Source: Myrica gale
Taxonomy: Eukaryota > Streptophyta > Magnoliopsida > Fagales > Myricaceae
Direction: 5' to 3'
Assembly: GCA_963930655.1 (NCBI GenBank)
Contig: OZ005616.1
Span: forward strand, 13,358,001-13,422,000
Length of the DNA: 64,000 bases
Shown: piece by piece, positions 12,216 to 24,381 of the stretch
How the letters are laid out: each line of letters begins with the position of its first letter
How positions within the stretch are numbered: position 1 is the stretch's first letter
Notes under the pieces: model-generated
The model's input: the letters and a program-made list of their open reading frames with translations, nothing else
Database searches by the model: none
What the model was told of the DNA's origin: nothing
Program-made: the position numbers and the translations under genes

Positions 12216-12858
12216 GTCCATGGTTTAATTATAATTCCTTACTGAGTCTTTCGACTCACAGTTTTAAATTGTATCATTCCAGATAACAATTCAGGTGGGA
12301 AAATCTAGAAGAAGGACCGATGGGAACGTCCTCATCTCGCTTTGTTGTTTCATTAAAGGTTAGATGTAAATTTTTGAAGAGCCGGCATGAGCCTCCGTTG
12401 TGTGGTGGTCATGGGTTATTTGGCCTAGTAAAGTTCAAGGTTTTGATGTCAAGTATCTTAGTCGTGGTTATCAGAAGCAGGATTTAAAGAGTTCATAGGA
12501 AGCACTAAGAACGCTTGTTATCAGGCATCCTGTGTATGTCTACGTTATGTGTATAAGGATTCAAGATGTATTACAAATATTTTCTGAGTAGGTCAATATA
12601 AAGGGGATTTGATGGAATCCCTTGGATCATGTACTTCAGCTGTGCAGTCATGCGATGTCATTAAGACGCTTACCCTATTTCGAGGAAGTCGTTTTGAGTA
12701 AGTTGAAGTTTATAGTAAATCTCTTTGGCTGTCTCTCTCAGTTATATGTGTATAAAAAAAATTCCGCTGCAAGAATAAGAGAAAACGCTGGAACATTCAT
12801 TGAGTGGATGTTCGCGGCTGTCATTAACCCCCTTCGGGCTAGCGTTCGGGGCGTGACA

Positions 12859-14600
12859 GGTTCCACTTTACAAAACCTCTAACATTTGATGTCAACGCCG
12901 TCCGGACCATGATATAACGTCTGAACGCCTTTAGACCTATAATTTTTTTGAATCGTGCATATTTAATAACGTTTAATTTTATTGGGTCACGTGTGAATTA
13001 AAATCGTTGAATGCATCCGAATGCTTCCTGAACACATTAAACCGGCCTGACTTTGACAAAATCACAAACTCACACCACTCTCTTCTCTCAAACGTTTTCA
13101 CTACCCGTTCGAGATCTCTCAAACAACTTTAGGTAAAACCTTCTTCGTGAGTTTGCTTCTCAATTTCAAACATTTCAATTCAATTTTCTCAGCTATTTAG
13201 TTTTATGTGTTTTTTGCTTTCACCAAATTATGTTGTTTCGGTTGTGTTAATGAAAAAAATATTTGGACGGTTATTTATAGCTGTCCAGAGTGTTCTTTCG
13301 TACGTCTATATGACATTTACCTGTTTGGAAGTCTTATAATTTAAACGACGCAGTTTGACGTTCGTGCAAACAATTTGTGCTTATGTTCGGACGATTTTTT
13401 CTAGGTTGACAATGGAACGCTTTGGGAAAAGTATCACCAATGTCGGGGGACAGACAAAGCAGCCAGCTTGGGAGGACGTTTTTTTAGTGGAGTTGAGGGA
13501 GAGTATTCGGGCGATAGTGGAACTGACACATTCGTTTTGCATGCAGCTTCAATGCCGCTTCACCGGGCTGGAGACCAAATTTTCTTTAACGGATAGGGCT
13601 CTAACGGGGGAGCTGAATATTATGCAGAGGGAACTATTCTTTGTGAGAGAACAATTGTCCCAGTTGTCCCAGTCTATTCGTATTGTTTCGATACAGCTCC
13701 AGACACTCATCTGACGGGTGGATAATATAGAGGAGCCTTTGGCGCATGTCCGTGACGCCCTCGAAAAAGAATTGGATGAGCCAGCTCGTGTTTTGGAGTA
13801 GTCTCCTTTTTATGTTTTATAGGTATTATTTACTTATTCTTAGAAGGATCGTCTCCGGCTTGTACTAGACATTATGATTGTGTTTTTCGTTCGGTATTTG
13901 GATTATGTTTGATATTCTATATTAATTATGTTTTTCATTAGTTTAAATTTATTAGAATTTAAAGGGACAATTAGTTTAAGTTGGCGGAACATCAAGTTGG
14001 CGGATTTCTATGATCTTACGTTTGAGAGTCGTACGCTTCCAGAGGTGTTTGAGCAGGCAGGTTGGCTTCTATTCATCCATTGGACCGGCTATGAATCGAA
14101 GAACATGGTGCTGGAGTTCTATTGTGCTATATTACGTGCGAGGGACCTCGATGAGCCTAGTAAGGAGGTCACTCTCCGTAACGTTCAGATCACATTTTCG
14201 TCGGAAGAGCTAGCGAGAATCTTGGTGTACAAGAGGGATTTTACAACCTTCCCAAACCTGCCAATGAGTGAGCAGGGAAGGCCTACTAAGGCCGATGTTT
14301 GCCGGACTATGCTAGACGACAATAGAGTTATTTTGGAGGGAAGCTACTATATACACAGGCAGATGCTTCCTTTTTGGCATATCATGCACTTGATCCTATG
14401 CTCCTCCCTCGACCCGAAGAAGCACACCACAAAGTTTTCTTATAGCTGGGCCGAGTTCATGTACTTGGTATTTGTTTGGAGTCTACTTGTTGATATGACA
14501 TCATACATCTACCAGTCCGTTCGTGCAGAGGCCCTGAAGACTGATGATCTGACTTCTATATTTTCAACTTTTTTTAGGGAGGTTTCTAAATCCAATGTTT
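12859..14600 (+). mobile_element. CACTA element C fragment (copy 1; both ends missing)
   Basis: This is the same family as B but in plus orientation. The left TIR present in copy 2 (41838) has been replaced by the LTR-like insert, and the right end is missing in both copies. GTCCGGAC-type motifs occur near 12900. ORF1 (13412-13801) and ORF2 (13928-14638) follow. Similarity to the B version of ORF2 ends near 14580, from where the sequence is 3' flank of the mannosidase gene. Confidence 0.7.
13412..13801 (+). pseudogene. CACTA C ORF1, coiled-coil protein with one nonsense codon (copy 1)
   Basis: The frame starts MERFGKSITNVGGQTKQPAW and continues through a TGLETKFSLTDRALTGEL stretch and a REQLSQLSQSI coiled-coil-like part. 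A TGA at 13712-13714 interrupts it where the B version has an arginine codon. The same frame then continues to a TAG at 13799-13801. The restricted damage suggests recent inactivation. The function is unknown; position and composition fit an accessory DNA-binding or scaffolding protein of the element. Confidence 0.55.
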
Positions 14601-14638
14601 ATTGTTTAGTAGACATTGGGAGGCTTCAACGACCGTGA
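13928..14638 (+). CDS. CACTA C ORF2, putative plant transposon protein (C-terminus truncated)
   Basis: The 236-residue frame contains KLADFYDLTFESRTLPEVFE, a VTLRNVQITFSSEELARIL block, and WHIMHLILCSSLDPKKHTT. This order resembles the 'putative plant transposon protein' domain found in many plant CACTA-like and related elements: a modified N-terminal strand region, then W..I.H..L.P..HTT. Compared with the B version, the protein ends soon after AEALKTDD because the element is cut off there, and the last residues come from flanking DNA. It is probably not functional. The copy 2 partner carries a 124-bp internal deletion. The biochemical role of this domain is unknown to me. Confidence 0.5.
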   Translation: MFFISLNLLEFKGTISLSWRNIKLADFYDLTFESRTLPEVFEQAGWLLFIHWTGYESKNMVLEFYCAILRARDLDEPSKEVTLRNVQITFSSEELARILVYKRDFTTFPNLPMSEQGRPTKADVCRTMLDDNRVILEGSYYIHRQMLPFWHIMHLILCSSLDPKKHTTKFSYSWAEFMYLVFVWSLLVDMTSYIYQSVRAEALKTDDLTSIFSTFFREVSKSNVYCLVDIGRLQRP

Positions 14639-15140
14639 ACATCACAGATCCAATTCATTTTCGTATTGGCTACAAAATAGAAGTAGAAGCCAAGCCCAAG
14701 GAATTGAATGAGTGAAGAACAAAGCTATGGCAACATGCCGAATCAGGAAAAAAGACATATGACTTGAAGGTATTTTAGTCATTCGGGTATCGATCTTCCA
14801 ATAATAACAATGTTTTTTGTCCATCCCACGATGCCTAAAAATGAATCCTCAAATCACTTAAAATTACAAATGGTCATCCATCAAAATGTCTTTTAGGGCA
14901 AAAGCCCCATTTGATACTATATAAAATGCTAATTGTAGACAATGACCTATTTCCTATGTTACAGATCCATCGTGGTCGAAGGGCACTCGAAAATCTTACA
15001 GTTGTTGAGCTGCAGTGTTTCCTATTGGGAATAGCTGTATCTAATTTCAATGCCCATATAGTGAACCTTTTGACTCTCCATCACCATTGAGCCTGAAGTC
15101 ATAGAGAAGGGTTCCACCAAAAATAATACATTCCTAATAA

Positions 15141-15413
<273 letters not shown>

Positions 15414-15835
15414 CTACATAATCAAGTAAAGATCTACTGCACCAGGTACCAGCATAATTCCCAAGATCCACCAACATGGGATTTAATATCAAGGATGTTT
15501 AGCAAACCAGAAAACTGATTTCGTGTGGTCTGAACCAATCGAGATAAAAACCAATTCAACATTGAACTGATTCTGGATTACATGCATTTTTCTCTAAACA
15601 CTACATATTAATTAACTTATTAGAAAACATGTATCCACTAATTTTCAATGAAAAGAAGAAAAGATTAAGAACTTGTCCGTCTATTTGACATCAGATAAAG
15701 AACAGATTACAAACAGTTTAGCCATCAGTAAATTTGACAAACAGAAAATTTGAAATAAATTACCACTGAATCAACTGTACTGTAACCGGCAGTCTAAACT
15801 GCGGCCAAACCGTGATGAAAAATGGAAAAAGAAAA

Positions 15836-15932
15836 GAAAGGCAGTATTATCTGCTGGAGATCACAATCCATGAAACAAAGGTTAGTAATTTGAATTCTCC
15901 ACCATCCCCCCTAGCAGATAATACTGCCTTTC
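15836..15932. repeat. Perfect 20-bp inverted repeat at duplication edge
   Basis: GAAAGGCAGTATTATCTGCT at 15836-15855 is the exact reverse complement of 15913-15932, with a 57-base loop. It begins within about 10 bp of where the copies stop matching and is not present at the equivalent place in copy 2 (45178 onward). Confidence 0.85.
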
Positions 15933-16275
15933 AGTTGCTGTAGATTGCTGGTGTGAGGAGAAAGTAGCCTTTTGACTCGCCCAAGCTAGCCTAGATAGCT
16001 CGGACATGTGTTGGAATACAACCGGCCAAGTTTTCCTATGTCATTTTGATTATGTCAAAATATTCATTATTCTACAATACCTATCCTTCTCTTTTGGAAA
16101 TGTCAATACCTATGACATCAGCTATGACATCATAGCTTAATCGAGTGTTAAACTTGAAATCGAGGTGTTGGTTTTCTTCACAATACCTATCCTTCTCTTT
16201 TGGAAATGTCAATTATTTTCTATCTTGAAAAATATGATTTCCAAGGGAAGTTTGATGGTTAAGGTATGTCATATT
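15933..16275. repeat. Short direct repeat in spacer
   Basis: The phrase ACCTATCCTTCTCTTTTGGA with its neighbours (about 34 bp) occurs at 16077-16110 and again at 16181-16214, about 104 bp apart. No gene was seen in this stretch, which ends at the start of the Copia-like LTR. Confidence 0.6.
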
Positions 16276-18985
16276 TGTTGGCTTCTGTGCATAATCGAGA
16301 TTTTGATGATTCCAATAAATGGATGAGTTTACAAAATGGACATCTTCAAAGACAAATACAACTTGACGAAAAGAGCTAAACCTTGAAGAAAGAAGAACAA
16401 GAAGATGCAAGGAGCTTAAAGTGAAGATTCAAGACCTTAGGGTATAATCCTTGTAACTCTTTATTTCACATTTGACAAGGATTTGAATCACTCACTTGCA
16501 TATCTTTCAAAACGTGCATAAACCGTTTTAAGTTTTGTTTGAAAGATTAAAATATTTTTATAGGTTTAAAAACACCCGAATCAAACCTCTAAAGCTTCAT
16601 ATTCTTATGGGAAGTATGTCTTCCAAATTGGGTGTTTAAAAGTGGTCAAAAATCTTGTTTTTAAAAGAACCGGATCATGCTTAAGTTGAGGAGGTCGACC
16701 GGCTGTTCAAGCGGTTGACCGGTACTTCGACCTCCTCATGTAGCGGTCGACCGGTTGGTTTTGACAAAAGAGTCGTTGAGCTTCTGACAATATGACCGTT
16801 GGGTAATGGTAACTTGAAGCGGTCGACCAGTTCATGTAGCGGTTGACCGACTCATTTTAGCAAAAACTCCCAACGGCTATAAACGGCTAGTTTTCATATG
16901 TGGCCTATAAATGAACCTTCATTTCGTCTTAAATGATAACCCAACGACCACATATCATTTCTACACCGAAGGGAAAAACCTTTGGTAACTTCTAAATCCT
17001 TGATTGAGAATATGCTTTAAATTGTTGGTTGATTATCTTTTGTGATGATTTCTTATGTGTTAAATATGCAAATGTATTATTGTTTGAAATATTTTTTGCA
17101 TTTATCAAAATGGAATATCTATGAGCTAACATTTTTACAAAATCGTGAACTTTAATAAGTTCTTTGAGTGCTTAAACTTTCTTTGGTTGAGAATGACTTT
17201 TAAATTGTCATTGGTAGCTAAGAGGTTGGTACAAACTCACTCGGTAGGCTACTATCGTAATAGCGATGGACTCTTGAGTCCCCGTTAGACATCCTCTATA
17301 CCATTTCAATGTGATTGTCATTTAAAACTACAAGTTATTCTTTTGGATGATCTCTTTTAACTGATTTTTGAATTCTATCCATGCATTCACTTTTTGATTG
17401 ACAAATGGGGAAAATTCTTAAATGTCTACATGCTTGTATTCCCTTTGTTTTTAAAATGCATATTTGGGGAGAAATGTGTCCTTTGTCTTTATGATGTGAC
17501 AAAGGGAGAGAAATGTGCTAACAGTTTTGATGACTATATACTCTCCTTTGAATTGGATTATGTTTGAATTGTATTACTCTTTATGAATCCAATGGCTACT
17601 AATGCTTTATCTTCAAGTTTTACATGATTGTCCAATTGCAACAGATAGGGGGAGTCATCCCAAAACTATCAATTTATTGTCATCATCAAAAAGGGGGAGA
17701 TTGTTGGCTTTTGTGCACAATCGAGGTTTTGATGATTTCAATAAATGGATGAGTTTATGAAATGGACATCTTCAAAGACAAAGACAACTTGACGAAAAGA
17801 GCTAAACCTTGAAGAAAGAAGAACAAGAAGATGCAAGGAGCTTAAAGTGAAGATTCAAGACCTTAGGGTATAATCCTTGTAACTCTTTATTTCACATTTG
17901 ACAAGGATTTGAATCACTCACTTGCATATCTTTCAAAACGTGCATAAACCGTTTTAAGTTTTGTTTGAAACATTAAAATGTTTATATAGGTTTAAAAACA
18001 CCCCAATCAAACCTCTAAACCTTCATATACTTATGAGGCGTATGTCTTTCAAATTGGGTGATTAAAAGTGGTTAAAAACCTTGTTTTTAAAAGAACCGGA
18101 TCATGCTTAAGTTGAGGAGGTCGACTGGCTGTTCAAGCGGTCGACCGGTACTTCGACCGCCTCATGTAGCGGCCGACAGGTTGGTTTTTACAAAAGAGCC
18201 GTTGATTTCTGACAATATGACCGTTGGGTAATGATAACTTGAAGCGGTCGACCAGTTCATGTAGCGGTCGACCGGCTCGTTTTAGCAAAAACTCCCAACG
18301 GCTATAAACGGCTAGTTTTCATATGTGACCTATAAATACACCTTCATTTCGTCTAAAATGATAACCCAACGACCACATATCATTTCTACTACTTGAGAAA
18401 TATTCTAAACCTTCTTATTCTATATTTCTTATAGCATTTATACAAAACACACTTTCATATCCTTGTCTTTGTGTGAATAAAGAGATAGAGCCTTCATTTT
18501 CATATCTACTCTATTAAGAGAGTTCTTGTTCCTAAATCTACCTGTCCAATAGAGGTGTTTCCTTTAGTGAGGTTGTTCTCTAAAGAAGAAGCTTTGAGAG
18601 TGTATATCTCAAGCTTGGTGAGGTTGTGAGTGGTGAGCCAAAAAACCACTTGGGTGGGTTTGAGTGTTGAGCCCGGGAGAAAACACTTGTACGGTTCATT
18701 AGCACCCGGAAGCTAGTGTGTAAAACCTATTGGAAGATAGTGGAAAACCTCAAGGCTCCGTGAAGGAGCTTGAGGGGTGGATGTAGACGGGTTTGCCGAA
18801 CCACCTAAAAATACTGTGTTTGCTTCTCCAACCCTTATCTCTACTTTTAGCACATATTTACTCTTAATGCATATTATATACTTGTGCTAAAATAGACTTT
18901 ACTTGCAAACACATCTTTGGGGGTCAATACTGAAAAATTTTAGAAAACCAATTCAACCTCCTCTTGGGTTGCCTTAATCCTGAAA
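16276..18985 (+). mobile_element. Deleted Copia-like LTR retrotransposon
   Basis: Two LTR copies in direct orientation begin with TGTTGGCTT(C/T)TGTGCA at 16276 and 17702. They match closely for about 690 bp, including AGCGG(T/C)(C/T)GACCGG motifs. The first LTR breaks off near 16964 and runs into about 740 bp of internal DNA without ORFs. A polypurine tract AAAAAGGGGGAGA lies at 17689-17701, exactly before the second LTR. The second LTR extends to about 18985 (CTCTTGGGTTGCC near its end); its exact end and a target duplication could not be fixed. Gag and pol are entirely missing. Confidence 0.8.
17689..17701 (+). other. Polypurine tract of Copia-like element
   Basis: AAAAAGGGGGAGA directly precedes the 3' LTR start at 17702. 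This is the usual primer site for plus-strand DNA synthesis in LTR retrotransposons. Confidence 0.75.
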
Positions 18986-19195
18986 CTAGGACTCACAAAG
19001 CCATGGTTATTTTTGTAAACAATCTTTATTTGATTTTAATGATAGTAAAAATTATTAGTTTTGAAGGCTTTAAGTTTTTATATTGTCAATCTACTTTTTT
19101 AAAAGTTTTATTTCAAGAATCTGAAATTATCTCTTTCAAATATTGATAAGTGGACTTGTACACCATTACACAAGATGATAACATAAATTTTCATA

Positions 19196-19379
19196 TGGTA
19201 GGTGTTTAAAGAAGTGTTGAAATGGATTAGACACTTTCAAGATGCTGATTTTCCTCTCCAGCGCTTACAAGTGTCGACACATTGAAGACTAGTGTCGACA
19301 CATTACGCATACTCCATAATGATGAATTCATGGTGTCGAGAAATTGGAGACTAGTGTTGACACATTGCACTGACACCCG
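19196..19379. repeat. TGTCGACA-containing LTR-like fragment
   Basis: GTGTTGAAATGG is followed by several GTGTCGACACATT-type units (19275, 19292 and variants near 19331 and 19354). A similar arrangement is found in reverse at 62620-62892, so this is probably a fragment of the same LTR family. Confidence 0.45.
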
Positions 19380-20603
19380 AGACAACATTTTTCAGACCAA
19401 GTTTCATGGTGTCGACCGTTGGCTCCACTATTGCCTGAAGTCTCCCCCTCAGCTCTTCTAAAAAGAGTCCACCAAGTTGGTCACTGAGTCTGTCCCCCGA
19501 CATTAGTGATACTTCTCTTTGAGTGATCCATGGTCAACCTAGCAAAAACCGTCTGAACATAATCACAAACCGTTCGCACATCATTCAAACGACAACGTTT
19601 ATTTTTAGAATGTGTCCGAATGGTTAAATGTACCGTCTGAATGAAAGATTAATGTCCAAACGATAGATAACACCGTCTGAACGGTTATTCGATGAACACA
19701 AACCAAACACTACCATAGATGAACACAAAGAACGCAAAAAAATTCAAAAGAATTCAATTGAAATGCATGAAATTGAAAACCAAACTCACGAAGAAGGTCT
19801 TACAATCAAGTTGTTTGAGAGATCTCGAACGGATAGTAAAAAATTTGAGAGAATAGAGTGAAAGTGGAATTTTTTCAAAGTCTAGACTGTTTAATTTGTC
19901 AAGAATACGTCTGAATGGTAATATTGGGGTTCGGACTCCTATCAGCTGTTAGATTCACGTGTGGCCCAATCAAATTCATAAACGTGGAAGCTTCTTAGAA
20001 CTAAACCCTTCCGGACTGTATATATTGGTCTGGACGGTGTCAAGTGGAACTTTTGCAACGTGGAAGCGTACGATTCGCGTAATCAGCATTCATACGCCTG
20101 CAGACTTGTTCTTTCACATTCAGACATTTGGTTTTTGCACCTGCGAACGCTCTAGTGGAGGTCAGGACGTGATTGAGTGTTCAGGAAGATTTTCAATTTC
20201 TCACTATATGCTGACGATTATTAATCATGACGTGATTTTGTTCGGACATCATATATGTTACGTCCGAACGTTGTTGTAAAAAAATTGTGACGATTTTGAA
20301 CATCACTCGGTTACGATGATTTAGAATTCTTCACCCAGCAAAGGGTCCGAACAGGTTAATCGTAAGTCCGGACGCTATTTTGTATTTTGTGACTATTTTA
20401 ATTGGCACTCATGTGTGGCGTGCGGTATGTTATCACATGAGACATACGTCCGAATGGTTTTGGGACCTGTCCGGACGATTTTGGCATTCATGGATGACTT
20501 TGGGTGACGAAATTAATGTTTTGTCATGAAAATGCCACTTTAGGCGACAAATTTTGGTTTGACACCCAAAAGTTTGTCACCTAAAGCTATATTTCTTGTA
20601 GTG
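19380..20603 (-). mobile_element. CACTA element D, 5' end fragment of the B/C family
   Basis: The right terminus at 20603 reads CACTACAAGAAATATAGC inward on the minus strand, followed by GGTGACAAAC and GGGTGTCAAACC. GTCCGGAC-like motifs recur to about 19560. The left part holds the start of ORF1: ITNVGGQT on the minus strand near 19490 and then a diverged continuation to about 19390. The rest of the element is missing and no left TIR was found. The family match to B and C is clear, but D is more diverged than the duplicated copies are from each other. Confidence 0.75.
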
Positions 20604-22488
20604 TCTCAGGGGATTCTCTTGAGATAGTCTTGAGACAGCGAAGGCTGTTATTGTGCATAGAGATAAATTGTGGATAGAGATGACACCTAGGAAGCACTAC
20701 AAATCAAAAGCTAGAAGCACGACAAATCGATGCAAGAAGGATGACACAAAAGGCTAGGAACTAGGTAGCTTAAAGTGTCGACAACCAGTGGAACTAGGCG
20801 GCGACTCACCAAGGCTATAGGAGGATTTCGGCCATAGGTGGGCTAGGTGTCAATGTTTGGATGAAGTAGCCTTTTGAGTCATCAAATCTTAGTTGACACG
20901 TGTCACGATTTGACGAACCAACCTTGCCTATAAATATGGGCAGCCGACTATTGAAAAATTCACACCATCTCATCCTAAACTTGTGAGTTAGCTTTGAGAT
21001 TAAGAGGGAAGTGAAGTAGAAGCAAGAAGGAGGAAATCGGATAGTGAAGGTCGAACTCACTTACAGGTAAATTTTAGTTGGTTATCTTTGATTTCGATTC
21101 AAGTTTTCAAGATCATTATTGTGAATCTCTTGTATTTCTTATTCTAAACATCTCTTGATGTTATTAGCGTTTTTCTATTATTCCTATTGTTCTTGATGTT
21201 CTTCGTGTTTTTCGTGTTCTTGAAGAAGAACAAACTCGTCTTGTCGAATAAGTATTATTATCAAATTTCGATTCGTTTTCAAGTTGTTTTTCAACTTTGA
21301 TCCGTTTCTTTTCAAAATTTCTTCCAAAAGTTATTTTTCAAAGCTTGAACATATTTCTTTTGAAATATTCATTCTGATTTCAATATTTTTTATGTCAAAA
21401 TGAGTATTTCTATGTGGTTATTAAGCCGGTTTTTAACCGAGAAATCAAAGTCTTATTTTCTCTTCATAACACTTTCCTTTGAGAAATGTTTTATAATGTT
21501 ATGAAGATGGAAACAAGTTAAGGTGTTGCATATCATAAATGAGATGTATGGGCATTGATATGAGACACGCATACTTAACTTGTACATTGGAAATGAATAT
21601 TTTGATGTTCATGTAAGATTAAGGTGTTGTATATAATGAATGATATGTATAAGCGTTGATATGAGACATGCATACTTAATGTGTACTGTGAAGACGTGAC
21701 AATATTGTGCACAAGAGGATGTGTTAACTGGTTTTGTCATTCTGGCCTCTTCGTCGTACGCGAAAAACTCCTCTTTGAGGATTTCGTATTCTACTGTGGG
21801 AGTAATGCCGCAAAACATGGAGGTTACTTATAACCCGTCACTCTAGCCCAGTGATTCACTCTGAGGAGTGAGTGGAGTGGTGATTGAGAAATGGAAAATA
21901 TAAAAAAATTTAAGAATTGAGTCTTTTCATTTATTTTATTCTTTTATTGAGATTTTACTGTGGAAAGGATTTCTTCAAATCTTTTATTCCATCTGCTATT
22001 CTGTTGTGCTGGCTTTACTGAGTCATTTGGACTCACCATTGTTTGTTAAATTCTTTTAGCAGATTTCTGAAATATGTTTAGGTGAGTTTACAAAGGTCAT
22101 ACGACATGGATGGACCATTCTAGTGTTATCATTTTGTGTCTATGTCACTGCTGATTTAGATGTTCTGATGGAAGACCGGGGTCATAGGTGGATTACCCCA
22201 AACTCGAATGACTGTGTCAGCATGTGCGACAAACTTCAGTAATTCTAATGGCAAGGAGTAAATGTTTTCTGTTTCTTATTTTTTCCGCTCTAGTTTTCTT
22301 TTTAGTACATACATTATAAGAACTTGGTTCTCTTTTGTAATACTTCGGTATTAATAAAATGTTCTACTTGTGTTTTGGTTAGAATCCTATTGATGTCACG
22401 ATCCTCCCACTGGCCGTAACCTCAGTCTAATAGCGACGTTCATTACTATAAGACAACGCTTGAGGTCTTGACGGTCTGGGCTATTACA
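20604..22488 (+). mobile_element. Probable solo LTR (Gypsy-like)
   Basis: A TATA box (CTATAAATAT, 20928-20937), a splice-donor-like CAGGTAAATT near 21065, CTGAGTCATTTGGACTCACC (about 22019), a polyadenylation signal AATAAA (22353-22358) and a GGGCTATTACA end at 22488 occur in the order expected of a plant Gypsy LTR. No coding region and no second LTR are seen. The left boundary is uncertain and may lie a few tens of bases inside 20604. Confidence 0.5.
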
Positions 22489-24381
22489 CCTAATCGTTGT
22501 TGCGAGGCTTTGACGGGAGTGCGATCATGTCTATCCAGCCCAAATTGGTTTGAGCTGGGTTTGACTCAGTATTGGTATCATAAAAAATTATCATGAGAAT
22601 CATGCGTGCACCAAAAATGCTTATATCATGAGGTCCAACAAGCCCTAAATAATCAGAAGATAACAAATAATATAAATGTCGTAAAGTAATTATAATATAA
22701 TGTAATGGGACTTCCTCCCGTCTCAATAGGAAGTTTACCTGATCAATGTGCTACTAAAGCAAATTACGTTTTTTTTTCTCCACTTTCTATATATTTGCCT
22801 TTCCTAAATTAATCTATATATGTTGACAACCACAAAATTGTTACTTCTTAAATTTGTCCTTGATGGCCCTTTAGCGACGGCGCTAACAGTCACAAAGAGG
22901 GGACGAATATTTTTTGTCCCTAAAGAGGTTTACTTCAACAATCAAGTATAAAATCTTTAAAATTTTAAATTTTTTATTAATTAATTGACTTTTAATATCC
23001 TTGAAATAATGTTTCAGAGATTTGACTTATCATATGGTTTTGTTTTTATCGTAGTAGACCGTGTGCACTAATTTTATTTTCAAACTGCACATGGTCATGA
23101 TCGAACATGGTCCTGTTGCTTTCGATCTTTCAAATTGGCTCCTCATGATCATGATTAATCTAATTGTATGATAGGTAATGATATATATATTTATTTATTT
23201 TCAAACTGCACATGGTCATGATCGAACATGGTCGTGTTGCTTTAATGATAGATGTACATGATGTCCAGGTATTTACACCATACCAAATAAAATATTACCT
23301 CGGCCAAATATTGTTGAGCATGTCAATGATTCTCTCTCTTGAGCAAGTCAAATATTGTTGCGTGTTCCCCTTTTCTTTTCTTTTTTTCTTTCTTTATGAA
23401 TTTTATTTATGTTATGAAAATCAAGAAAAGAAGATGTTGCAAATTAGTTAAACCCGTAACTTACGTACATAAAGAAATAAAAATAGTTCTTTATGCAAGC
23501 AATTAGTATTAGATACAGATAGTTCAACTATCAAAGCTTTGAATTTTTAATTAATTAATTGACTTTTAATTAAATCTATCCTCGAAATAATGTTTCAGAG
23601 ATTTGCATTATTAGTTTTAGAGTGTGTATCACATGATTTTGTTTTTATAGTTATAGTTGACCCTATTACATTTGTTGTGCACTATTTGTTTTGTATAAAG
23701 CGCGAATCAATTGGTTCAGGGTCCGCTTGCATAAAAAAACTCTTTCTTTTCTTTTCTTTTATGTATGTCATTCTTCATACTTTCTCTCCAGTCGAGACTC
23801 TATCACTTTTTAGTACATAACTAACTAGTTTGTTTTAGTGAGTCTATAGGCAAGTGAAAAATCAAATTTAAACCCTAACAACACCTAATTAAGGGATCGT
23901 GAATTTGTATTTTCATTATAAATAAGAATTTCATAAGAATTTTAATACACGATCTAAAATTGTTTAGTTTAGATATGCCTAATAATCAACTCAACTAACA
24001 ATCATATAAGAAATAAAACAATCAACCAGACAAGGATTTTGTTGATGGAGTGGATAACATTTAAAATACCATTAAAAGACAAGAAATCATTTCGTGCTAG
24101 CTGCCACAAGAAATCCTTGCAAACAATGCATGAATTCAATGGTGATTGTATAGAAGAAAAACTGATAGATTTAGGTAATAAATCTCAAGGGGTTTTTCTC
24201 ACTCAATTACAGGCAGAAGAAAACTCAAGAGCTGGCTCCCTGGGTTTAATGAACGTCCTGCCAAACAATATGAGAGATACCTTAAGTTTTTCCATATACG
24301 GCTTTGAAAAATTACGATTTTCTGAAATCTTCAGGTTCTCACCCGAGCGTACATCAAGCGTCAAGCAAACGTCAATTCTCT
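22489..24381. repeat. AT-rich stretch with two pairs of direct repeats
   Basis: No gene was recognised here. A block of about 100 bp ending AATAATGTTTCAGAGATTTG is present at about 22958-23058 and 23539-23664. A second phrase, CAAACTGCACATGGTCATGA with its surroundings, occurs at 23081-23125 and 23207-23251. A 119-codon open frame at 24039-24398 has no recognisable domain and ends inside CACTA A. Confidence 0.5.

Larger units (their letters stand above)
9447..12858 (+). mobile_element. Gypsy-like LTR fragment (probable solo LTR, left end lost)
   Basis: This 3.4 kb stretch is absent from copy 2 and replaces its 41418-42305. It shows no long ORF. It has the feel of a long plant Gypsy LTR: low-complexity internal repeats, a CTGAGTCTTTCGACTCAC motif (about 12241-12260), a GGGCGTGACA end at 12858, and GGTTC right after it that could be the target duplication. 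The left end stops inside the SDR codon without a recognisable LTR start, so a deletion probably removed the LTR's own 5' edge together with the SDR 3' end. Strand is inferred from the terminal TGACA. Confidence 0.6.
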
